Shown here: positions 23,613 to 33,101 of the stretch, piece by piece
How positions within the stretch are numbered: the first letter of the stretch is position 1
Layout of the letters: every line of letters begins with the position of its first letter
Assembly (NCBI GenBank): GCA_963281255.1
Contig: OY725506.1
Location: forward strand, 539,001-603,000
Origin: Aphrocallistes beatrix
Taxonomy: Eukaryota; Porifera; Hexactinellida; Sceptrulophora; Aphrocallistidae
Direction of reading: 5' to 3'
Length of the DNA stretch: 64,000 nt
The notes under the pieces: generated by a model
Told to the model about the DNA's origin: nothing
Databases searched by the model: none
Seen by the model: the letters and a program-made list of their open reading frames with translations, nothing else
Program-made: the position numbers and the translations under genes

Positions 23613-26171
23613 ATGCAGTCCCTAGCAGTAATATTGACTCTTCTAAGTTTGCATTTTATTGATTGCAAGCAGAAGTTGTTTATTTTGGGTCTCTATCCGA
23701 ATACAGGCACTGGATGGACAGAACCATTCGCAGTTTATAGCGCGGATTTAGCAAGAAGACATGTCGAGGAAAGCGGATCAATTCTCGAGGACTACGAACT
23801 CGAAATTGATTGGCAGGACACGGAATGTGATGGTGGAGTTGCGCTTCAATCTTTTTTCAACGCACTTGCAAATAATCGCAACAAAACATATCTCGCGGTT
23901 TTCGGGGGCGGTTGCGCCGTAGCAACAAGTGAGGTCGCAGGAATTTCTTACAGATACGGACTATCCCAGATCGCCTACGCCTCTACTGCTACGAATCTGG
24001 GGAACACTCGACTGTACCCGCAATTCGTTAGAGGCGTTCCATCGGATCGAAACGCTGTGCCAGCGAGAGCCAAGTTCATCAGAGAACAAAACTGGAAACG
24101 TGTCGCCATCATAAACGAGCAAGATCCCATCTTCGTCGCGAGCTCGCACACGATGGAGACTGTGTTGGACGGATTAGGCATCAACTATAGAGTGGAAGAT
24201 TTCGCGCCCAGTGGGTTGATCAGTTTGGAAGACCAGGTGCGTACCATTGCGAGTAACCTCAAAACATTCGGGTACAGGGTAGTTATAGCGAACATGTATG
24301 AAGATGCGGCCATCAAGCTATTCTGTCTGTTAGACAGAGACAATGAATTTCTGTTACTTCCCCCTTACACCACTTGGATATTCCTGGGGTGGTTCACTGA
24401 CCAGTGGCACAATAAACCGAAAGTTCTAAAAGAGGTGAATTGTACGGCAGAACAAGTGGCCAAGGTGTCAAATGGCGCATTGGGATTCCTAGTAGTCCAT
24501 GATGAAGATAATTTTAAAGGGCAGAACAGTAATAGTCGCCTTACTGTATCGAATTATTCGGCGAGTGAACTCTACCAGCAGTATAAGAACCTTACGCTAC
24601 TAGGTTCCATCAACGAAACTCAATTTAACCAAGAATCTGATCCGCATGAAGCATATGTTTATGACTCATTTTGGACGCTCGCTCGCTCTTTACACCAAGC
24701 TGACAAAAATGGGTTCAATTTAGCCACAATTTCTCAAAAAGAAATACTCAAAGATATCGATTTTTTCAAAGCGTTCAGTGATTTCTCTCAGAAAGTCTAT
24801 AATGGAATGAAAGAACAAAATTTTTCAGGGTGGAGTGGTGAGGTGGCTTATATAGGCCATGAGAGGTATTATAATCAAGTGCAAATTCTTGAGTTTGGAA
24901 ACGGAAGTCTTATAAACCGCGGGAATGTAACAAACATCCCCAAAGATCCGGCGATGTACACCGATGTCGATAGTATGGAATATCAGGTTTCAGGGTTTGT
25001 ATACTGGAATGAAGGCAAGGCAACCGACGGAATCGAAACGCATGACATTCCTGATAGCATTTTCGGTATCATTTTCTTCCTTTCATTCTTGATGATCGCT
25101 TACATTAGTTTCTACGTTATATTCATCGTCATTGGTAAAATCAAGGGTTGGGAATCCATCAAGTCGCTATCTCCAATGCTAACCTGCATCATTCTATCAG
25201 GGAACTACTTCATGGTGTTAGCGGGAATATTCCTCATTTCGAACAGCAGAATCGTCAGGAACTCGCAGCAACATTTCGAAACGAACGTGACAGACGAAAT
25301 CGCTACCACTGAAGTATGTTTCACTCACACGTGCAATTTCTTCTGCATGATAATGATAACCCTTCTACTAATGGCTTCCAGTCTGATATTCGGTGGTATG
25401 ATGGCAAGAGCAGCTTTGATTTACATTGTCGCTGTGAAAGAAAAGATTGATTTGAGTAAGAAACATAAATACGCCATGGCTCTCTCTTGGCCGTTCATTC
25501 TGACCATCATTGACCTTCTATACATCCTAATGTGGTCGCTAGCTAGCCCCTTAGTGGTCAAATCTGAAGTCTGGCCCACTGGCCTCGAAAATCCACCTTT
25601 CTTCGAAGTGATCCAATGCCAAATACTCTATCAGAAAAGTTCCCTAACGATCGGGTTCATCATAATCCTAATTATCTACAAATCTATCCTGGTGATAATC
25701 GGACTCGTCATGGCGTACAATCTCCGCTGCGTTAAGAGGGAGAAACTCCAATATGCAAACACGATTTCGTGGACCATGTACAACACAACTTTTTTCACAC
25801 TCGTGTTGATACTGTCTCTCAGCCTAATTCAGGATCATGATGTTAAAATCGGTGTGGTTTGCTTCCTAATCCTTCTAACTGTATTCCTCACCGCCACCAT
25901 AATAGGATCCCCTCCCGTGTATTACTCTATCAAAAAAGATAAAACGATCAATGAATCGCAGAGTGTTGGAAATATTTCTGAAATTGTGCCTAATAAGCAA
26001 ATGTTCCAAGACCAAGTTGACTCGCTTCGAAAGGACAATAGAGATCTTGAAGACAAAAATAAGAAGATGGCTCGAACGTTAACTTCGAGTGGAATTGATT
26101 TTCCTTGTGAGTGGGACCAATCATCCAGTGACACCATTGTTAATAATGGAGCTCCTGAGATTAGTAAATAA
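23613..26171 (+). CDS. class C GPCR, GABA-B receptor-like (intronless)
   Basis: An 852-aa seven-transmembrane receptor. Residues 1-18 look like a signal peptide (MQSLAVILTLLSLHFIDC). About 20-450 is a periplasmic-binding-type Venus flytrap ectodomain (FGGGCAVATSEVAGIS; YPQFVRGVPSDRNAVP; NWKRVAIINEQD). The seven helices run from about 480 to 750. A conserved Cys pair for the extracellular disulphide is present near TM3 (EVCFTHTC) and in loop 2 (EVIQCQILYQ). There is no cysteine-rich domain between flytrap and helices, which is GABA-B-like rather than mGluR-like. The cytoplasmic tail has a short heptad segment (VDSLRKDNRDLEDKNKKMA), reminiscent of the GABBR dimerisation coil. The FxKxWR-type motif after TM3 is replaced by GGMMARAALIYIV, so the receptor is divergent. 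The ligand cannot be inferred. The whole coding region is a single exon. Confidence 0.9.
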   Translation: MQSLAVILTLLSLHFIDCKQKLFILGLYPNTGTGWTEPFAVYSADLARRHVEESGSILEDYELEIDWQDTECDGGVALQSFFNALANNRNKTYLAVFGGGCAVATSEVAGISYRYGLSQIAYASTATNLGNTRLYPQFVRGVPSDRNAVPARAKFIREQNWKRVAIINEQDPIFVASSHTMETVLDGLGINYRVEDFAPSGLISLEDQVRTIASNLKTFGYRVVIANMYEDAAIKLFCLLDRDNEFLLLPPYTTWIFLGWFTDQWHNKPKVLKEVNCTAEQVAKVSNGALGFLVVHDEDNFKGQNSNSRLTVSNYSASELYQQYKNLTLLGSINETQFNQESDPHEAYVYDSFWTLARSLHQADKNGFNLATISQKEILKDIDFFKAFSDFSQKVYNGMKEQNFSGWSGEVAYIGHERYYNQVQILEFGNGSLINRGNVTNIPKDPAMYTDVDSMEYQVSGFVYWNEGKATDGIETHDIPDSIFGIIFFLSFLMIAYISFYVIFIVIGKIKGWESIKSLSPMLTCIILSGNYFMVLAGIFLISNSRIVRNSQQHFETNVTDEIATTEVCFTHTCNFFCMIMITLLLMASSLIFGGMMARAALIYIVAVKEKIDLSKKHKYAMALSWPFILTIIDLLYILMWSLASPLVVKSEVWPTGLENPPFFEVIQCQILYQKSSLTIGFIIILIIYKSILVIIGLVMAYNLRCVKREKLQYANTISWTMYNTTFFTLVLILSLSLIQDHDVKIGVVCFLILLTVFLTATIIGSPPVYYSIKKDKTINESQSVGNISEIVPNKQMFQDQVDSLRKDNRDLEDKNKKMARTLTSSGIDFPCEWDQSSSDTIVNNGAPEISK

Positions 26172-26305
26172 GCTACTGAGATTAGTAAATAAGCTATAGA
26201 TTACTCATAAGTTGCTCGTTTGATTGCATGTAATTCCCCCTTGATGTTTTGAAGTATTTGTTGTGGTAATATTAATGTTAAGAATTTGAAGATCAAAATT
26301 AGATA

Positions 26306-26493
26306 CAGGCGACTCCGCTTAATAGGGTCACATCGGTCAGAGGATATTTTTCCCCGATTAAGCGGAGAACCCTATTAACCAAAAATATTTTGTATTAGCT
26401 TCTATGTGTGAGAGTTACTCCGGTCCTACCAAAAGTGGCCCGATTAAGCGGTTGACTCGATTAAACAGTGACCCCATTAAGCGGAGTCGATTG
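26306..26493 (+). mobile_element. pogo/Tigger-like MITE, family P1
   Basis: CAGGCGACTCCGCTTAATAG to AAGCGGAGTCGATTG, flanked by TA (26304-26305, 26494-26495). It inserted about 130 bp after the receptor stop codon. Confidence 0.85.
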
Positions 26494-26599
26494 TAGTTAT
26501 ATCTCTGTAAAAAGATTGAGTGAGGATTATAATTCAATTTCTCAAAACACAAAATTACTGAAATCAATACTAGTAACAACAACCAACTACGTAATGTTT

Positions 26600-27022
26600 A
26601 TGTTTGCAGCAGTGAAAGTGACAAAATAGAGGTGTTTAATCTAGATTTCGCGCTTGTAAACAGATTCAGGGAAGACAAACTAGAGTCGCCACTAGACATC
26701 AAGCTGTACTAGAATGATGGACATTTGTACTAACTAAAAGCAACACTATAATCCACACTTTCAATACAGAACACAAATTTCCTCATCCCATTACCCTTGA
26801 ACGGGATTTTCTGCTCCCTCACTTCTTCATGATAGACATTCATGACTATTTTATTGTCAGTGACAAGCTTGGAAACTGTTTGAAGTGTTGAACTCTTCAG
26901 GGGAACATGTTGAGCCTCTAGGAGAAGGATTTCAACCAATCCTCACAGGGAATAGCTACAGACAACAAATAACTATTGATGTTATACGTGATTCAACAAC
27001 CGATTGCTTTCAAGTGTACTAA
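26600..27022 (+). pseudogene. decayed NHL-propeller pseudogene
   Basis: Translated pieces match the C-terminal half of the gene at 18473-19644 in order: IEVFNLDFALVNRFREDKLE (near 26630), ITLERDFLLPHFF (near 26792), YFIVSDKLGNCLKVL and GEHVEPLGEGFQ (26850-26930), then STTDCFQVY and a stop at 27022. In-frame stops and frame changes interrupt it. The coiled-coil part is absent, so it is a truncated inverted duplicate. Confidence 0.85.
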
Positions 27023-27279
27023 ATTCCTATTTTCTACTTCCAAACTCTCTTAACATAGATTTTAACCCGTGCTCGTTTGCATTCTGATTCTATGAATTTA
27101 ACATTTGTCAAACATTGCACAGACAAATTAGCAAATAGGTCCCGAGCTCACTTCGATTAGATAAATAGAATAATATCCATCGTTTATTTAGCCATCGAAA
27201 TATTCCAAGGCATTGTCTTTCAACATACTACCACATCCATAGTCCAAAATTTCAATTGTACTGATAATTATGGGGACGC

Positions 27280-27727
27280 TGCACTTGTCAGAATTTTGAA
27301 GTTGTCATTTGTCAGAATTTCCATTACTGGCGTTAGTCAGAATAGTTTTTATTGCGTTCTGACTTTGTCAGAATGGGAGTCAGGTTCTAATCTAGTTTCG
27401 TGGGAGTGTGGTTGAGTGGCATTTTGTTTCTTTCAGAATGAATGGGAGAGCGAAAGTGAGCATTTTCGAGAGTAATATGTAAAAGAAAGGTGTGAAAAGG
27501 GGCATTTTATGTTCGAAATAGTGTCCATTTGAATGTGAAAGTGGCATTTTAATTTCGTGACGGGGTGATTGAGTGGCATTTAGTAGAATTCTAGAAATTC
27601 CATTCTAACAAGTGCAGAACTCTAAAAATCTCATTCTAACAAGTGCAGAATTCGATAAAAAACATTCTGACTAATGTCAGTGATGGAAATTCTGACAAAT
27701 GACATCTTCAAGATTCTGACAAATGCA
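27280..27727. mobile_element. foldback element with ~120-bp arms rich in GTCAGAAT
   Basis: The left arm starts TGCACTTGTCAGAATTTTG and the right arm ends AAGATTCTGACAAATGCA. The arms stay inverted-complementary for about 120 bp. Each holds four to five copies of a GTCAGAAT/GTTAGAAT word. The centre repeats GTGGCATTTT three to four times. No coding capacity was seen. Confidence 0.75.
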
Positions 27728-27870
27728 TTATTACGAGGGTATTTGTGCATAAAATTGGTCATTAATTATCAATAAAGCAAACATTGTAACATTTAATCTG
27801 AGATACGAATTAAATTAACTAAATCCGGTACCAATAGACAACTCCACATGACTACAACTAATACGAAATA

Positions 27871-28025
27871 CAGTCGACTCCGCTTAATCGGGCCACTTTT
27901 GGCAAGGCCGGAATAGCTCTCACACATAGAAGCTAATACAAAATATTTTCGGTTAATAGGGTTCTCCGCTTAATCAGGGCAAAATGTCCTCTGACCGATG
28001 TGACCCTATTAAGTGGAGTCGACTA
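27871..28025 (-). mobile_element. pogo/Tigger-like MITE, family P1 (inverse orientation)
   Basis: CAGTCGACTCCGCTTAATCG to AAGTGGAGTCGACTA, flanked by TA. The internal sequence is the reverse complement of the copies at 22208 and 26306. Confidence 0.85.
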
Positions 28026-28433
28026 TACTTGTATTAATTATATTCATTAGAGGTATATATAATTGCCTTTTTATATCATTTGATAATACCATAACATCGA
28101 AAAAATACCGTCAGTTTTGCAATAATTTGAATACAGTACAGATTCATAATGATCTACTTTTGGAAAATAGTTTCGCTGCAAATGTGTTCGACTTCATAAC
28201 ACGTCAGAATGCACCTGCAGAGTTTAGTGTGGGGATAAGCTTTTATCTAACATCCTCACATGATGCTAACCGAAGAAATCATTGAAAGCAGATAATATTG
28301 TTTAATTCAGCATATTACAGAGATAAGTGTTTTTAAATCATCTTAATTGAATAATTTGCTTTCTAACACCTTTATGTAAAATAATCTACTTTAATTTAAG
28401 TGATAATGTCATGGGATTTATTTGTATAAAATA

Positions 28434-28506
28434 TTCTTCCTTAAAGGGTAAAAATTCTTCTTTAAAAGGTAAAAATTCTTCCTTAAAAGGTAAAAATTCT
28501 TCCTAG
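28434..28506 (+). repeat. 21-bp tandem repeat, about 3.5 units
   Basis: Units of TTCTTCCTTAAAAGGTAAAA(A) repeat at 28434, 28455 and 28476 and end in a partial unit. Confidence 0.85.
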
Positions 28507-29899
28507 TCTAGAACAGAACGTTACAAATATGAATTTCATTAATAACATGTATTTCTACGCAATACGAAGTCATCAGAGACAGTAGGCATCAGTTACAACA
28601 AACGAGTTACATCCCATGCACATTCCTTCGTAGTTAACAACTTTATTCAATAATGTGGTGGTCTGCACAGAAAACCTTTTGTCGCCATAGCTCACATTGC
28701 TTAATCCAACAAAACTAATGACCAATTTCATCCTACACAGCCTACATAGCAGTATTTCTATTGTCATGAATAATTAAAATACTCTACAAGCATTTGTACA
28801 ATCAGTTTTGATGTTCGATAAAAAAATACCCAGTCCCAAACCTAATTACATAAATTATGGGTGTCTACTCACAGTGTTAACAGAAGTTAAGATAAATTTG
28901 GTTACCATTAATATACAGAATATCACAAAGAGCTTCCTCATGCAACACAACCTTCACAAATGGGACTAATCTAATATGTATAGACACCATCCTGCATTAT
29001 AACAGGTCATAAGAATCACAACATGCAATATCTACGGTACGTAACTGTAAAGAAGTAATTATAGCAATTACTTCAATGTTCAGGGGTTGACCTATTAGTT
29101 TGCCAATAACCTACTATCACCCTTGAGTGCAGGGTAGAAGCTTGGCTAGCACGTTTTCCTGGCTGACTTCCTCAGTAGACAACTCGGGTTATTAATGAAT
29201 TTTACTGTCTTATAGTATAATGGGTAATTTGAGGCTAGAATAGATGTACGAAATAGTTTAGCTAATGACACTCCCTCATTTTAATGTATTGTCTTATGAT
29301 CGAGAACCCCACCCAGTTAATTAAATATTCATTACTGAAGAAGTCTACACACTTTCAGGTGAATCGTCATGCACTAAAAAGTAATGACTTAAAGCTAGTG
29401 AGGAGTCTTATTGAGTTTTAAAGTGATTGTTTTGAGGATTAGTTGGTATTCTCAATACTAAGTGTTGAATATTATAATTTTATTCGCAAAAATTGAAAAA
29501 GTTTTAGCAGCAACAGTGATAATAAGTAAATACAGTCGGATGAACAGTCCCGTCCGATTTCCTATATATTGAACCTGTGTATATATAGTAGGGTCATATA
29601 ATTGTACCTGTGTATAGCGGTCATCTGCTCAACTTTTTCGGTTGCTTGCGGGCCGTCAAACTGTCTATAACGGCCACTTCATGTTTAGAACTACATACGT
29701 ATGTGTGTATTAAGATTCCTATTCCGAATGATGATATAGTTTCTAGCATCAGTAACACAAGTGAAACGTACATCAGTGAATTCAAGTACATTTATAGATT
29801 GCAACCCCTACTCATCGTTACAACCTGACACTGTATCCTGGCCCCTACCTGTATCTTGATTGGCTAATTATCAAGGTTGAAACCGCTTCAACCAAATAC
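28507..29899. other. gene-free stretch with a possible MITE end
   Basis: No gene was seen. CAGTCGGATGAACAGTCC after a TA at 29531-29532 looks like a pogo-type left end, but no matching right end could be located. Confidence 0.35.
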
Positions 29900-30215
29900 A
29901 AATTGAACCGAATATTTGGTCAACCAAATAATTTGCATGCTTGAACACAATCACATGTTCTTACGTGAGGTGGTCCAAACACAAATAAATCTAATAGGCC
30001 AACTTATATTTGATAATTTTTTATATAAATGTGTATATATTGAATATATAAACATTTATACAAAAATCTATTTTGTGGTTGACCAAATATTCGGTTGACC
30101 AAATTATTTGGTTCTCAACCGGATACCAAATAATGATATTTGGTTACAAACCAAATATCAACTATTTGCAAATATTATTTTTTAAACCGAATAATCAACT
30201 ATTCGGTTGCAATCC
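29900..30215. repeat. inverted and direct copies of ACCAAATATTCGG-type words
   Basis: GAACCGAATATTTGGTCAAC near 29904 is matched by inverse copies near 30074-30113 (GTTGACCAAATATTCGGTT). Further ACCAAATA and TATTCGGTT words follow to 30210. It could be a foldback; ends are not defined. Confidence 0.5.
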
Positions 30216-31359
30216 TGCTAATTATGAACAGTTCTTATTAATAAGCAGAATACTCTATTCTAATTGCATGTTTAAACAGATACAAGGTATACTCATTTAT
30301 TTGTGCAGGAAATGTTGTCATATGTAACAGCTGAAAAAAGGAAAATTGCACCATGTAGTCAGGAAGATGAACAATTCCACAAAAAGGAAATCCTATCAGT
30401 TTAGTAATCAAGAATCAATGAAGAGTTGAGACGCATAAAATGCTATAAAAATCTCAATCGTGCTTTGTTTGAGGCAATAACAAATTAAAAAGGAAAAATT
30501 ATGCGAACAATTTGGTTACATTTTCAGAAATTTTCATTGTTTGCAGTGCCATTTGTAGGAATCATTTTAAAATGCTTACTATCAAATATGTTTCGGTAAA
30601 ATTTTCAGCTGCTTTGAAATAGGTGAGACATTCTTCCAAATGATACGTACATACGTAATAGTCAAAACTCGATCGATATAGGAAATTATGTTCCAGTGTT
30701 AAATTCACCATGGCACTGATATAATTCCATCATAATTATATATTCAGAATTCCAAACGTGCGGTACATCAAAACTGTATTGGAATGGAGACCACTGAGAT
30801 TTCTTGTGTTTTCGATGTTTTGTCTTAATAAAAATATGGATGTGCAAAACACGTTAACATCTGGAGATGTTGAGATAATTAAATGATAGGAAACGAAGTT
30901 TAAAACTGCCCATAAGGTGTAAAATGATTTTATACATAAAACAATGGTGCATAAAACGTAGAATTGCTATAGGGCAAGGAATTGCGGTTCTTTCGTCCCT
31001 GGTTTCATTTTGAATGAAATTATTGATAACATTTTCCAAATTTCACGCTCCTATCAATTCTATTCAGTTTTAAAACAAATTCCCAACAGTTTGTAATCAA
31101 TAATTTCATTCGAAGAGATACCAGCGACGAAGCATCCGTTAACGAGGGGAGCGGCGTAGCACCGACACGGTTGGTCCGGCCAGAAATAAAGTTTAAAACC
31201 GCTGGCTAATATTATTATCATTATCAAATTAACAGCTATGGTTCAATATTACATGATAATAGTATCAGAGATACAAATTAGAAACCTGAATAAGCCCCAA
31301 CAACCTTATAGGCTTACAAATTTAACGTATTGATTCATTGGGGCTTGTTAGACTTGCAA
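30216..31359. other. upstream region of the LPCAT3-like gene
   Basis: No gene was recognised. A locally GC-richer patch (31125-31195, with AGCGGCGTAGCACCGACACG) lies about 170 bp before the LPCAT3-like ATG and could be promoter or repeat. No TATA box was seen. Confidence 0.35.
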
Positions 31360-32739
31360 ATGGACATCACATTTTCGATTTCTGAGTTAATCGGGATAGA
31401 CCCTGGGGCCATACGACTACTCACCACCTTAATAGCGAGCGTACTATTCGCTTATCCACACAGACTAATATGCGACAAGCTTTCTCCAACACTTCAACAC
31501 CTTTTCAATACAGGCACCGGCATAGCCTTGCTCTACTACGGGTTTGGCTCCACAATACTTCACGTCCTGATTGATATTTGTACAGTCGCTTTCCTCCTGA
31601 AGTTTACAGGGGGGACATTGTTCAGTGTGCTGGTAACATGGGGTGTGGTGTTCGGTCATTTACTATGGGGGTATTACCTGGAATATTTAACAGGGGGAAG
31701 ACAGCTGACCAACTGGCTGTTACCTCAATGTGTAGTGACACTGAAATTAATCGGGTTGGCTACGTCACTCTATGATGCGAGGAGAGATAAAGAAAAGGAT
31801 AGTCAGGTATCTAAAGGGGATAGAGAGTTCAAGCTAGAGTCAGATAAAGTTGATGTTTTAGAGGTGTTAGGATTCTGTTGCCTGTTCTCAACATCTATTG
31901 TTGGGCCGCAGATATCATTTCGCCGCTACGTGAATTTCGTGAACGGAACACTCTACAATAAAGATAGTACTGTGGGAAATGTACGCTACGCATTAACTCG
32001 ACTAAGTCTGTCCATAGTATACGGAGTGTTCTACCTTATCCTCACTCATACTGTTCCATCAGCAAATTACCTCCTAACTCCAGCATTCTCCCAAGAGAAC
32101 TTTGCCATGAAGATGCTCATGAGTGCGATTCCCTACTACATGCTATATAAGAGGTACACGATCGGATGGCTGCTGGTTGAATCTACCTGTGCGTTGATGG
32201 GGCTAAGCTTCAACAAGAATGGAGATGGAAGCTACGATTGGAAAGGGTGTAGTTGTGTTGAATTACTGAGATGGGAAACTCAAACCTCAGCAAAAGACTT
32301 CGTTACTTCAATGAATATTTCAGTGAACAATTGGCTCATCTACTTTATCTACAAGAAATTGAGATTCATGAATTCTCCAAATCTCCAGCAATTACTCGTC
32401 ACATTATTCGTGTGTATCTGGCATAGTTTGCATCCAGGAGTCTACATCGCATTTCTAAGTCCGGTTTTTCTGAACATGCATATACAAAAACTTCATGAAT
32501 TTCTCAGAGTTTGTTTCAGAGAACCGTCCACTCTAGTTCGCATACTCGGAAAGATTGGCTACAACATCTTCCTCAATATTCACATGGGATTCTTCTTCTT
32601 CACATTTTCGTTCCCTTCACCGAACGAATTCTTGAAATATTGGCAGGCTGTCCACTATTTTGGAATATATTTGATTATCGCAGAGCTCTCAATGATTCCA
32701 ATCATGAATGCACTGATTAAGAGAGCGAAATCGAATTGA
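31360..32739 (+). CDS. LPCAT3: lysophospholipid acyltransferase 5, MBOAT family (intronless)
   Basis: A 459-aa multi-pass ER membrane protein that would transfer acyl groups from acyl-CoA to lysophospholipids (Lands cycle). I start at the ATG at 31360; the frame is open ten codons further upstream but has no earlier ATG. LPCAT3-type landmarks appear in order: LPQCVVTLKLIGLA, LEVLGFCC...SIVGPQISF, RYTIGWLLVEST, ELLRWETQTSAKDFV, then NISVNNWLIYFIYKKLRF with the conserved Asn region. The MBOAT active-site motif follows as WHSLHPG (His355 or His358 in this numbering; the WH histidine is the family's catalytic residue). Length is close to human LPCAT3 (487 aa). MBOAT1/2/7 are less likely given these motifs. 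The absence of introns is unusual beside the intron-rich genes further right and might reflect retroposition. It ends 362 bp before the second TRIM gene. Confidence 0.87.
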   Translation: MDITFSISELIGIDPGAIRLLTTLIASVLFAYPHRLICDKLSPTLQHLFNTGTGIALLYYGFGSTILHVLIDICTVAFLLKFTGGTLFSVLVTWGVVFGHLLWGYYLEYLTGGRQLTNWLLPQCVVTLKLIGLATSLYDARRDKEKDSQVSKGDREFKLESDKVDVLEVLGFCCLFSTSIVGPQISFRRYVNFVNGTLYNKDSTVGNVRYALTRLSLSIVYGVFYLILTHTVPSANYLLTPAFSQENFAMKMLMSAIPYYMLYKRYTIGWLLVESTCALMGLSFNKNGDGSYDWKGCSCVELLRWETQTSAKDFVTSMNISVNNWLIYFIYKKLRFMNSPNLQQLLVTLFVCIWHSLHPGVYIAFLSPVFLNMHIQKLHEFLRVCFREPSTLVRILGKIGYNIFLNIHMGFFFFTFSFPSPNEFLKYWQAVHYFGIYLIIAELSMIPIMNALIKRAKSN

Positions 32740-33046
32740 AACAGAGTATAATACAGAAATCTACCGACATGCCTTAAAATAGTTTCATAAATTACGGAAA
32801 TAGAACATTATAATCATATAGCACTTGCAAATACATGAACTGTTGTTGTGATCATCATACTATTACCTGTGTTGCAATAGTACATCCAGGATATCCTCCA
32901 TCATCTTGTATACTCATGCATTTTATACAAGGTTGATCCAAAGCATCAGTAAAGTGTCTTAAGGCTGTACTGAACTATATACTCAGAGAAATACGAGATT
33001 ATCTATCACTCAGCAGTATTATCAGTATGTAGTCAAGAATAGCGCA

Positions 33047-33055
33047 TATAAATAG
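33047..33055 (+). promoter_or_regulatory. TATA box of the second TRIM gene
   Basis: TATAAATAG 55 bp upstream of the ATG at 33102, the same 9-mer and almost the same spacing as in the TRIM gene at 8821. Confidence 0.65.
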
Positions 33056-33101
33056 CCTAATAGAGTCTTACAGTTAAATATAATTCTACTAACAATACAA
33101 A

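Noticed and set aside
28013-28285. 90-codon plus-strand open frame
   Set aside because: It starts inside a P1 MITE and continues into unrelated AT-rich sequence with no recognisable protein.
29533-29834. Possible pogo-like element from CAGTCGGATG to GACACTG
   Set aside because: The proposed ends match over too few bases and the interior shows no end-word repetition, so only the left end was noted.
31330-31359. Upstream extension of the LPCAT3-like frame by ten codons
   Set aside because: The extension begins at TTG and contains no ATG; the ATG at 31360 is the first and fits the family N-terminus.
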